From Bin5 sp965204705 (GTDB lineage: Bacteria; Chloroflexota; Anaerolineae; Caldilineales; Caldilineaceae): DNA of 64,000 nucleotides. The stretch covers positions 4,588,001-4,652,000 of the forward strand of contig OZ242006.1 of NCBI GenBank assembly GCA_965204705.1, in the 5' to 3' direction. This document shows, piece by piece, positions 43,343-50,754 of this stretch. The position numbers and the translations under genes were made by a program. How positions within the stretch are numbered: position 1 is the stretch's first letter; each line of letters starts with the position of its first letter. Under the pieces are notes generated by a model. That model did not search any database and was not told where the DNA came from. It saw only the letters and a program-made list of their open reading frames with translations.

Positions 43343-44656
43343 CTACTCGGTGACGAGAGAGAGAACGTTGTGCATCCGCACTTCGGCTTGACGGCGGAAC
43401 TTTGCCACGTCAATGGAGCGGAAGAGCCAGACGGCCAAGAGCAGACCGACGATTTCCAAAGAGAAGACGGCTGCGTACCCCATCAGCTGGTTGCCCGTCA
43501 GCCAGAAAAAGAGATCCCATAGTATACCGCTGGCGATATTGCCGATGGCCTGACCGGCGAAATTTGCCACGCTCCAGGCGCCAATGTAAAGTCCGGCGGC
43601 CTGGGGCACTGTCATGTCCAGCATGAAACTGAGATTACTGACGGTCATGAGGCCGCCGCCCAGCCCCAAGAGGAAGACTGAGCCGATGAACAGGTTGGCA
43701 TTGCCGAGAAGCCCGGTGGCGACAATGGAGGCGAAGGCGACGGCAGTCACGCAGGCGCCGACATTGGCGCCGGTCTTTTTTCCGTAGCGTTTTACGAACA
43801 GGATTCCGGTCAGGAGGGTGATAAAGATGCCTGTTCCCCAGATCGAAGTCAGGCGCGAGGTGACTGCGACCGACATTCCCAAAGCTTCTGCACCGAACGG
43901 TTCAAGCAGAACGTCCTGGGCGTGGATGCTGATGAGCACGATCATCAGGTAGACAAAAAAGCGGCGGGCCTGGGGATTCAAGGCCAGCAAGCGCACCACC
44001 AACATGGGATCGTCTGCGCTGTTTGCAGGCTGGTCGGTTCTGGCTGATGCGCGCGGCTCGATTCGGTAGCTGCCGACAAGGACAAAGATGACGGAAACCA
44101 GCCAGATCACGCCGAAGGCAGTGGCAAGCGTTTCCCTCGAGAGGGGTGTGGGCGTTGCCAACATACGGGAAAGACCCAGACTGGTAGCGATGGTAGACGC
44201 GATCATCGCGGTCCACATGATGCTTACGGCTCGACTACGCCCATTTTCGTCGGCGAGCTCGGTAACGAGGGAGAGATAGCTGACCGATGCGGCGTTGATA
44301 CCGGCGCCCCACAGGCAGAAGACGATGGCCGCGGCGCCAAGACCGATCAGAAAGTTATAGTCCAGCAGGTAGGCTACGTGGACTGTGAAGTAACTGCCGG
44401 TTGCCGCGAGAAGTCCGCCGAGGAGAATCCAAGGTGTGCGGTGGTAATCGGCCGCCGGATGACGATCGGACCAATTGCCCAAAAATATCTGAAGAGGGGA
44501 AAGCAGATAGGGCAAGGCGACGAGGACGGCCACCAGCGTCACCGGCATCTGCATGTCGGCGATCATAACGCGATTCAGTGTGCTGGTGACAGGAACGACG
44601 GTTATGGAGACGCCAACATGTACGAGGGCAAGTTGGAAGAGAATGCGGGCAGTCAT
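43343..44656 (-). CDS. PucC/BCD-family MFS transporter
   Basis: A 437-residue carrier with 12 predicted helices. It resembles the PucC/bacteriochlorophyll-delivery branch of the major facilitators: an N-terminal VHVGVSITVVPVTSTLNRVMIADM, then LPYLLSPLQIFLGNWSDRHP and RTPWILLGG. The second half contains LLGLGGGLMTVSNLSFMLDMTVPQAAGLYIGAWSVANFAGQAIGN, which is the most diagnostic part. In phototrophs such proteins help assemble light-harvesting complexes; homologues also exist in non-phototrophs with unknown cargo. I start at ATG 44656 and not at the 247-codon upstream extension, which is antisense to another gene. No pigment gene is in the window. Confidence 0.82.
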   Translation of the reverse strand: MTARILFQLALVHVGVSITVVPVTSTLNRVMIADMQMPVTLVAVLVALPYLLSPLQIFLGNWSDRHPAADYHRTPWILLGGLLAATGSYFTVHVAYLLDYNFLIGLGAAAIVFCLWGAGINAASVSYLSLVTELADENGRSRAVSIMWTAMIASTIATSLGLSRMLATPTPLSRETLATAFGVIWLVSVIFVLVGSYRIEPRASARTDQPANSADDPMLVVRLLALNPQARRFFVYLMIVLISIHAQDVLLEPFGAEALGMSVAVTSRLTSIWGTGIFITLLTGILFVKRYGKKTGANVGACVTAVAFASIVATGLLGNANLFIGSVFLLGLGGGLMTVSNLSFMLDMTVPQAAGLYIGAWSVANFAGQAIGNIASGILWDLFFWLTGNQLMGYAAVFSLEIVGLLLAVWLFRSIDVAKFRRQAEVRMHNVLSLVTE

Positions 44657-44771
44657 GTTGGAAGCGTACCATAAATTTCCTGGGAATTCCAAGATTCTGC
44701 CCCCCTTTCGCAGGTCAAAAAATAGGGGAATTCGGGGTTCAGTTCCGGGCGCGGGCCGGATGGGCTTTTCT

Positions 44772-44800
44772 TTGACGGAGCGTGCGCGCGAGTGATAGAC
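44772..44800 (+). promoter_or_regulatory. Candidate promoter for the gene at 44867
   Basis: TTGACG at 44772-44777 followed by GATAGA or ATAGAC with 16-17 bases between. The -35 match is five of six; the -10 match is weak. Confidence 0.35.
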
Positions 44801-44866
44801 TCTTGCCCGTGATACTGAACTGCAACGTGCACCCTCTCTTTTGCGTATTCTTGTGCAGGAGGAATT

Positions 44867-45571
44867 GTGACCGCGGTAGGCACTGAAGCTGGTCCCCGGC
44901 CGGTTCCCGGCGTCGATCTTGCGGGAAGTGTTCCTGTATTCGGCAGCCGTCCGGGCAACCAACTGATAGACGGGGAATCGTTTGCCGATTTCAGCCGTAA
45001 ACGGCTTATTTTCGGGGCGTTTACACGGCTTGGCGAAACGCATGTTTACCGCGTGAATTGCAAGGCGGGCGACCGTTTGCGGGCGCAGATGTTCGCGCCT
45101 GTTCTCCCACGCGGCGGTTCGGTGGTGCCGACGTTTGCGATCGTGGCGCGGAGCCTGCCTTACAGTGCGGACATAGAGAAACTGCCGCTGGAGCTGCCGC
45201 ATGGCTACAGCGCGATCGTAGCGCCGCCGCCGAGTGAACTTTTGCAGCCGGTAAAGGATGTCCTGACCCGCGTGCATTACTTCCCTGGGCCTCTGATCGA
45301 CACGCGTACGCTTGTAGGCGGGCGCTGTTATCTTGTGGTCTGGACGCCGCACAACCAGATGGGCAAGTATGTGATGTCGATAGGCCATCGCTGGCATCTG
45401 CGCTGGAGCTATTGGGCGCAGTTGCCGCTGTACTGGTGGCGGATACGGGGGTGGTTTGGATTGAGCCGTGCGGCTGCGGTGTATGTGCTGGCGGGGGTGC
45501 TGCTGATTGCGCTGGCGGGAGCGGCGCTATTGCGGCGCGGGGGCGCACGGGGCCGTGCGCATACTGACTAA
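44867..45571 (+). CDS. Membrane-anchored protein of unknown function
   Basis: A 234-residue protein. The start is GTG 44867 behind an excellent AGGAGGAATT. The first 180 residues look like a beta-sandwich: LIFGAFTRLGETHVYRVNCKAGDRLRAQMFAP, then FAIVARSLPY, GYSAIVAPPP and GGRCYLVVWTP. They carry no signal peptide. One C-terminal membrane helix (AAAVYVLAGVLLIALAGAALL) and a short basic tail follow. The WRIRGWFGLSRAA stretch before the helix is basic. Not recognised as a known family. The ArsA ATPase gene begins 142 bases downstream on the same strand. Confidence 0.65.
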   Translation: MTAVGTEAGPRPVPGVDLAGSVPVFGSRPGNQLIDGESFADFSRKRLIFGAFTRLGETHVYRVNCKAGDRLRAQMFAPVLPRGGSVVPTFAIVARSLPYSADIEKLPLELPHGYSAIVAPPPSELLQPVKDVLTRVHYFPGPLIDTRTLVGGRCYLVVWTPHNQMGKYVMSIGHRWHLRWSYWAQLPLYWWRIRGWFGLSRAAAVYVLAGVLLIALAGAALLRRGGARGRAHTD

Positions 45572-45712
45572 GCGGGGGTAACTCTTTGACTGTTGCCAGA
45601 TGAGTCATAGCTGGCGACGGCCAGAATGGGTGGTCGGGCGGAGGGACCTGACGTCTTCGGCGGCAGTGGAGTCGGGTGTTCTGGTCCTGTGCGGAAACGA
45701 GAGGCGGAGACT

Positions 45713-46948
45713 GTGCGCATCCTTCTTTATTTGGGCAAGGGAGGCGTAGGCAAGACGACGACGGCTGCGGCGACGGCGCTGCGCTGTGCGCAGATGGGCT
45801 ACCGAACGCTTGTGGTCAGCACTGACATTGCGCACAGCCTGGCAGACAGCCTGGACAGACCGCTGAAGAGCGAACCGACGGAGGTAACAACCAATCTGTT
45901 TGCGCAGGAGATCAATGTCCTGGAGGAAGTGCGGAAGAACTGGGGCGCGATGCAGGGCTATATGGGCAAGATTCTGCGCAAGCAGGGCGTTAGCAATACG
46001 GTCGCCGAGGAGATGGCGATCATACCGGGCATGGAGGAGATATTCAGCCTGCTGCACATTTACCGCAACGCGACCGCGCGTGAGTTTGACCGGGTGATCG
46101 TGGATGCTGCGCCGACGGGCGAGTCGATGCGGTTGCTGGCGATGCCGGAGAGCTTCCAGTGGTATGTTGAGCGCTTCTTCGGGTGGGGGGAGACGGCGAT
46201 GCGTTTGACCGGCGGGCTGTTGCGGCGGTTGATGCCGGAGCAGGACGCGCTGGCCGGTCTGGCGAAGTTGGTTGATGATGTGAAGGCGTTGCAGGAGGTC
46301 CTGAGCGATCCCAAGACTACGAGCTACCGGGTCGTGGTCAATCCTGAGAAGATGGTGATCAAGGAGGGGGCCCGGGCAGTAACCTATTTGTCTCTTTTCG
46401 GATGTCCAGTGGATGCGGTGGTGGTCAACCGTATTCTGCCGGGTGTGCGGGCGAACGGGGGTAATGGGGGCGCGGCGGATGAAGGAACGGGGCGGCCCGA
46501 GGTGGCAGCCGTATTTGCGCCGAGCAGCGATCCGTATCTGCGCCAACTTCAGGAGAATCAGGCCCGGTACCTGGTTGAGATTGAGCGGGATTTTTACCCG
46601 CTGCCGATTTTGTACAGCAGCTGGCGCAGCGAGGAGGTGGTTGGTTTTGCGCCGTTGCGGTCGCTGGCGGATGAGCTATACAGGCAACGGGATCCGGGCG
46701 AGGTGATGTTTGTCGGTCAGGCGCAGGAGATTGAGGAGCAGGGCAACGACTTCGTCCTCAAGCTGCCTTTACCTCACATTGAATTGGATAAGATCCGATT
46801 GACGAAACGGGGAGACGAGCTTTTCATTTCGATCGGCAACTTCAAGCGTGAGTATCTGCTGCCGGCGGTCCTGGCGCAACGGGACGCCAGCGGCGCGGTT
46901 TTCGCAGGGGGGATTCTGCGTATCCGTTTTCCCTATAGCAGCCAGTAG
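45713..46948 (+). CDS. ArsA/GET3-family ATPase with C-terminal HSP20-like domain
   Basis: A 411-residue P-loop ATPase of the ArsA/TRC40 group. The deviant Walker A is LGKGGVGKTTTAAATALR near residue 8. Switch I is VVSTDIAHSLADSLD, and the switch II region is VIVDAAPTGESMRLLAMPE. The C-terminal 85 residues (LKLPLPHIELDKIRLTKRGDELFISIGNFKREYLLP) match the HSP20-like domain found on bacterial ArsA proteins. A Gly-rich insertion (ANGGNGGAADEGTG) follows the NRILP motif. I start at GTG 45713. No arsenite-resistance genes are near. It probably handles membrane or tail-anchored proteins; its neighbour does have a C-terminal membrane helix. Confidence 0.88.
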   Translation: MRILLYLGKGGVGKTTTAAATALRCAQMGYRTLVVSTDIAHSLADSLDRPLKSEPTEVTTNLFAQEINVLEEVRKNWGAMQGYMGKILRKQGVSNTVAEEMAIIPGMEEIFSLLHIYRNATAREFDRVIVDAAPTGESMRLLAMPESFQWYVERFFGWGETAMRLTGGLLRRLMPEQDALAGLAKLVDDVKALQEVLSDPKTTSYRVVVNPEKMVIKEGARAVTYLSLFGCPVDAVVVNRILPGVRANGGNGGAADEGTGRPEVAAVFAPSSDPYLRQLQENQARYLVEIERDFYPLPILYSSWRSEEVVGFAPLRSLADELYRQRDPGEVMFVGQAQEIEEQGNDFVLKLPLPHIELDKIRLTKRGDELFISIGNFKREYLLPAVLAQRDASGAVFAGGILRIRFPYSSQ

Positions 46949-47004
46949 TTGGCGGCCGGTTGCCTGTATACCGGCAAAGTAGGCCAGCCACGAGACTTTG
47001 ACGA

Positions 47005-47640
47005 ATGGGTTTGGGAAATCTTCTGATACGATGCATGGGCATTACGGTCGGTACGCAGATCGGCACGCGTATCGCGCACCGCGTGCGGCCGCGCCCGTAT
47101 CCTGCGCCGCTGCGTGATCTGCTGGACCACCCGGTGCGCATGCGCTATCGCGATCCGGTCGGTACGTTGGGGCCGTTCGGCATCGGGCCGGGCGATACAG
47201 TGCTGGACTTGGGTTGCGGCACGGGTACGTTCACTGTCGAGATGGCGCGCCAGGTGGGAAGCAAGGGGCGCGTGCATGCGGTTGATATTCAGGCGTCGAT
47301 GGTGGAAGCGGCGCGTGCGAAGGTGGAAAGCGCCGGCTTTGCCTTGCGCGTCAGTTTTCATCATTGCGGCGCCTACCGCCTGCCGCTGGAGGAGGACAGT
47401 GTGGACGTTGCCATTGCGATCGCCTCGCTCTCCGAGATGCCGCAGCCTCTTTTCGCCCTGGAAGAGGTGCGCCGGGTCTTGAAACCTGGCGGACGGCTGG
47501 GTGTAAGTGAAGAGATGCCTCACGCAGGGTATGCACGGCAGCGAACGGTCCGGAAGTGGCTGCAGGAGGTGGGGTTTCGCTACGGCGGGCTGCGGGGCAC
47601 GCCATTTTGCTACAGCTTACTCTACTTTAAGGATGAATAG
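47005..47640 (+). CDS. Class I SAM-dependent methyltransferase (UbiE-like)
   Basis: A 211-residue methyltransferase. It has an N-terminal stretch of about 55 residues, then motif I (TVLDLGCGTGTFTVEMARQVG) and the acidic residue in VHAVDIQASMVEAARAKV. The post-I region is LPLEEDSVDVAIAIASLSEMPQ, and the FALEEVRRVLKPGGRLGVSEEM motif is typical of the UbiE/methyltransf_11 group. Substrate unknown. It follows arsA by 56 bases on the same strand. An extended -10 promoter for truD lies just after its end. Confidence 0.83.
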   Translation: MGLGNLLIRCMGITVGTQIGTRIAHRVRPRPYPAPLRDLLDHPVRMRYRDPVGTLGPFGIGPGDTVLDLGCGTGTFTVEMARQVGSKGRVHAVDIQASMVEAARAKVESAGFALRVSFHHCGAYRLPLEEDSVDVAIAIASLSEMPQPLFALEEVRRVLKPGGRLGVSEEMPHAGYARQRTVRKWLQEVGFRYGGLRGTPFCYSLLYFKDE

Positions 47641-47694
47641 AGGCGACAGCTCACTGTCATTGGAACATTTCTTCCTATTCGGTGGGCGCCGATC

Positions 47695-47703
47695 TGCTAT
47701 AAT
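47695..47703 (+). promoter_or_regulatory. Extended -10 promoter of truD
   Basis: TGCTATAAT, a perfect extended -10 element (TGnTATAAT). No matching -35 box is present, as is usual for this class. It predicts a leader of about 30 bases before the GTG at 47738. Confidence 0.6.
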
Positions 47704-47737
47704 TTTCTGAGACGACTTGGACAGCCGTGGAGTTGGC

Positions 47738-48847
47738 GTGGAACTGGATCTTAATCTGCCGTACAGTACGGAGGGACTGCCGGGGCTCGGTGGACAGTTG
47801 CGGGCTGCGCCCGAAACCTTCATCGTTGAGGAGATACCGCTATACGAAGCAACTGGCACCGGTCAGCATCTTTACGTCAACGTGACGAAGGAGGCGCTGA
47901 CGACGCGTGAAGTGCAGCGGGGGCTGGCGGAGGCGTTCGACCTGCCGTACAGGGCGGTCGGTTTTGCCGGCATGAAGGACAAATACGCGCGTGCAACACA
48001 GACATTCAGTTTGCAGGTCGGCCACGTAGACGAAGAGTTTGTGAGTGCGGCGCCTGAACGCATCAGCACGAAGACGCCGGTGACGGTCAACTGGGTACGG
48101 CTGCACCGCAACAAGCTCAAGAAGGGCCACCTGCTTGGCAATCGCTTTACGATTACGGTTACGCAGCCCTCGGTCAGTGGGGAGATAGCGATGGAGCGGG
48201 CCGAGGCCATCGCGGAACAGGTACGGGGTTGCGGGCTTCCGAATTTCTATGGCCCGCAGCGCCTGGGGCAGAACGGCGGAAATGTGCGGCGGGGTTGGGA
48301 GCTGCTCCGGGGAGAGAAGGGGATGGCCAACCGCTGGCTGCGGAGTCTGCTGCTTGCCAGTGTGCAGAGCTATTTGTGCAACCGTTATCTGGCAATGCGG
48401 CAGCAACGGGGGTGGTTCGACGGGCTGCTGACAGGAGACATTGCCAAGAAGCATGACACCGGCGGCCTATTTGTTGTCGCTGATCGGGCGGTGGAGCAGA
48501 GCCGATACGACCTGAAGGAGATAAGCTTTACTGCGCCCATCTACGGACCCAAGATGTGGGAGGCGGAGGCCGAATCGGGGGAGCTTGAGCAGGAGATCCT
48601 GGAAGAAAGCGGCCTCGACATGACCTCGTTAGCCAAGGCAAAGATGATGGGTACGCGGCGGCTGGGTCGGATACTGCTCAACGATCTTTCCGTTACCCAG
48701 AAGGGAACGGACATTGTTATAGCGTTTTCGTTACCAAAAGGGGCATTTGCCACGACGGTGATGAGAGAGTTTATGAAGGTATCGGACGACCTGTTGGCCC
48801 AAGCTGCGGTGGAAGACAGCAGTTCCGACGATGATGGCGGGAATTGA
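47738..48847 (+). CDS. truD: tRNA pseudouridine(13) synthase TruD
   Basis: TruD isomerises uridine 13 of tRNA-Glu. About 369 residues. The catalytic Asp lies in AVGFAGMKDKYARATQTFSLQV, followed by RHKNKLKKGHLLGNRF-like LHRNKLKKGHLLGNRFTITV. The TruD-specific GCGLPNFYGPQRLGQNGGNVRRGWELL comes next, then the insertion domain and a C-terminal catalytic-domain return (GAFATTVMREFMKV). I choose GTG 47738 with GGAG five bases upstream. A TTG at 47717 would add seven codons but has no ribosome binding site and almost touches the predicted transcript start. Members of this family are normally 340-400 residues. Confidence 0.93.
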   Translation: MELDLNLPYSTEGLPGLGGQLRAAPETFIVEEIPLYEATGTGQHLYVNVTKEALTTREVQRGLAEAFDLPYRAVGFAGMKDKYARATQTFSLQVGHVDEEFVSAAPERISTKTPVTVNWVRLHRNKLKKGHLLGNRFTITVTQPSVSGEIAMERAEAIAEQVRGCGLPNFYGPQRLGQNGGNVRRGWELLRGEKGMANRWLRSLLLASVQSYLCNRYLAMRQQRGWFDGLLTGDIAKKHDTGGLFVVADRAVEQSRYDLKEISFTAPIYGPKMWEAEAESGELEQEILEESGLDMTSLAKAKMMGTRRLGRILLNDLSVTQKGTDIVIAFSLPKGAFATTVMREFMKVSDDLLAQAAVEDSSSDDDGGN

Positions 48848-48910
48848 ACGGTGCTCGACGAACAGCCCAAAAGCGAAGAGGAATTCTCCCTTAGGCAACG
48901 GAGTTCTACC

Positions 48911-49576
48911 ATGGAAATGCCGCTCTTCCCTCTGAATGTTGTGCTTTTCCCGGGTATGGCGCTGCCTCTGCATATCTTTGAACCCCGTTACCGTGAGATG
49001 ATCAACCGCTGCCTGGACGAGAACCTGGCGTTTGGGGTTGTGTTGATCAAGGAAGGCCAGGAAGTGGGTGGCGAAGCAGAGCCGCACCGGGTGGGGACGG
49101 CTGCGCGAATTGTAAAGGTGGACCGCCAACCGGACGGACGAATGAATATCCAGGTTGTGGGGACGCGTCGATTCCGGATCGAAGAGTTGAACCGAGACTT
49201 ACCCTATCTTACCGGACGGGTGCGACATTTTCCGGTAACCGATGGGGATACGAAACTGGCGGTCGAGCGCGCCCACAAGGTACGCCCCAAGATCACGCGC
49301 TATGTGGAACTGTTGACGAAGGCCACGGGCGTACAACTGAAGTTGGACCGGCTGCCGGAGGATGCTACCAGCCTGGCCTTTCTGACTGCCATCACTTTGC
49401 AGGTGCGGCCCGAAGACAAGCACCGCATGCTGGCTTTGCAGGGCGTACCGCAGCTGCTGGAGTTGGGTAACTACTATCTTGGGCGCGAACTTCAGCTGCT
49501 TGACCATATGATCCGCAGTCAGGAAGTGCTGCCGGCAATGACCATTGGCCCCACCGGACAGTTGTTCACCAATTGA
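48911..49576 (+). CDS. LON peptidase N-terminal (substrate-binding) domain protein
   Basis: A stand-alone LON substrate-binding domain of about 221 residues. It begins MPLFPLNVVLFPGMALPLHIFEPRYREMI, the signature of the family. GVVLIKEGQEVGG, GTAARIVKVDRQPDGRMNIQVVGTRRFRI and the helical C-terminal half with LAFLTAITLQV follow. No AAA or protease domain is attached. The role is unknown; such proteins are often annotated as peptidase S16. The start ATG at 48911 has GGAG seven bases upstream. A GTG at 48851 next to the truD stop would add 20 residues of charged sequence. Probably in one transcript with truD. Confidence 0.88.
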   Translation: MEMPLFPLNVVLFPGMALPLHIFEPRYREMINRCLDENLAFGVVLIKEGQEVGGEAEPHRVGTAARIVKVDRQPDGRMNIQVVGTRRFRIEELNRDLPYLTGRVRHFPVTDGDTKLAVERAHKVRPKITRYVELLTKATGVQLKLDRLPEDATSLAFLTAITLQVRPEDKHRMLALQGVPQLLELGNYYLGRELQLLDHMIRSQEVLPAMTIGPTGQLFTN

Positions 49577-49587
49577 GAACTTGATCG

Positions 49588-49620
49588 GCCCGGCTGGCTG
49601 TTGCCGGCGGTCGGGCTGAG
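49588..49620 (+). terminator. Possible weak terminator after the LON-domain gene
   Basis: GCCCG at 49588 pairs with CGGGC at 49612. Inner partly paired GCTGGC/GCCGGC segments lie between them, and GAGTTTT follows. The stem is imperfect and the T-run short. Confidence 0.4.
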
Positions 49621-49706
49621 TTTTCCCCAGGGCAATCGCAGTATATCATTCCCAAGAACATACAAATCATAGCCTTCTTGACAGACAGCCACGAAAGGAC
49701 AGATGT

Positions 49707-50624
49707 ATGGCTACACATCAGTTCGAGCCGGACCATTATTTCAGCACGATCGGCTCGCATCCGCCTGTATTGCGTGTGCAGCCGGGTGACAGCGTCGAGA
49801 CTACGACGGTCGATGCCAGGGGACAGGACAGCAGCGGCCAGCCGGTAACGTCAGGGGGCAACCCGATGACGGGGCCGTTCTATGTTGAAGGGGCCGAACC
49901 GGGGGACACGCTGGTGGTGCATTTGGACAAGCTGCTCCCGAACCGACCTTACGGGTGGACGCGGACGATGGTGGCACCCAATGTTGTCGACCCGGAGCAG
50001 GTGCCCAATATGCCATGGCCGGCGGAGGGGCAGGAGCTGGCGAACTGGCGGGTGGACAACGAGGCGGGCACCGTGACCCTGGTGGAGCCGCAGACAAGCC
50101 TGGGGGCGCTGACCCTGCCGCTGGCGCCGATGCCGGGCTGCTTTGGGGTGGCGCCGGACCGGGGCGAAGCGATCTCGACGGCCACGTCGGGGCCGTTCGG
50201 CGGCAACATGGACTATCGCGGCTTTGTGGAAGGCGTGACCGTGTATCTGCCTGTTTTTGTGCCCGGGGCGCTCTTTCATATTGGAGACGGCCATGCGGTG
50301 CAAGGGGATGGAGAGATCGTGGGCACCGGCGTTGAGATCTCTTTCGACGTGGGCTTTACGGTGGATGTGCAGAAGGGGCGGCGCATCTATTGGCCGAGAG
50401 GCGAGAACGAGGAATATATCTTTGCCGCGGGCAACGCCCGGCCGCTGGATCAGGCTACGCAACATGCGACCACGGAGATGATCCGCTGGCTGGAGAAGGA
50501 TCTGGGGATTGATCCGGTTGGCGCGCATATTCTGATGGGGCAGACGGTGGAATACGATCTAGGCAACATCTATGATCCGGCGTACACGATGGTCTGTAAG
50601 ATGCCGAAAGCGGTGCTGCCGTAA
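49707..50624 (+). CDS. Acetamidase/formamidase family hydrolase
   Basis: A 305-residue amidase of the FmdA/AmdA family, which releases ammonia from formamide, acetamide or similar small amides. Family motifs are VLRVQPGDSVETTT at the start and NPMTGPFYVEGAEPGDTLVVHLDKL. LPLAPMPGCFGVAP, FGGNMDYRGFVEGVTVYLPVFVPGALFHIGDGHAVQGDGEI and GVEISFDVGFTVDV follow. The His and Asp residues of the GDGHAVQGDGE metal site are intact. Length is normal for the short bacterial form. The stop codon TAA is the start of an AACTGCAGTGG repeat tail. Confidence 0.9.
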   Translation: MATHQFEPDHYFSTIGSHPPVLRVQPGDSVETTTVDARGQDSSGQPVTSGGNPMTGPFYVEGAEPGDTLVVHLDKLLPNRPYGWTRTMVAPNVVDPEQVPNMPWPAEGQELANWRVDNEAGTVTLVEPQTSLGALTLPLAPMPGCFGVAPDRGEAISTATSGPFGGNMDYRGFVEGVTVYLPVFVPGALFHIGDGHAVQGDGEIVGTGVEISFDVGFTVDVQKGRRIYWPRGENEEYIFAAGNARPLDQATQHATTEMIRWLEKDLGIDPVGAHILMGQTVEYDLGNIYDPAYTMVCKMPKAVLP

Positions 50625-50661
50625 CTGCAGTGGTCAGTGGTTAGTGGTCAGTGATGAGTGG
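50623..50661 (+). repeat. Stand-alone CAGTGG-type tail repeat
   Basis: AACTGCAGTGGTCAGTGG followed by TTAGTGGTCAGTGATGAGTGG. It begins inside the TAA stop of the acetamidase gene and has no hairpin module. Confidence 0.75.
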
Positions 50662-50754
50662 CGAGAAACGGTTTGGGGGCGATGGCCCGTGATACTTCCC
50701 CAGTTGGAGAGAGGCGATGAGCGAGGTAATTCGTCGGCTCTCTCTTCTTATTGT

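Noticed and set aside
44657..45397. N-terminal extension of the PucC-family frame
   Set aside because: It is antisense to the gene at 44867 and is not hydrophobic; the first membrane helix starts right after ATG 44656.
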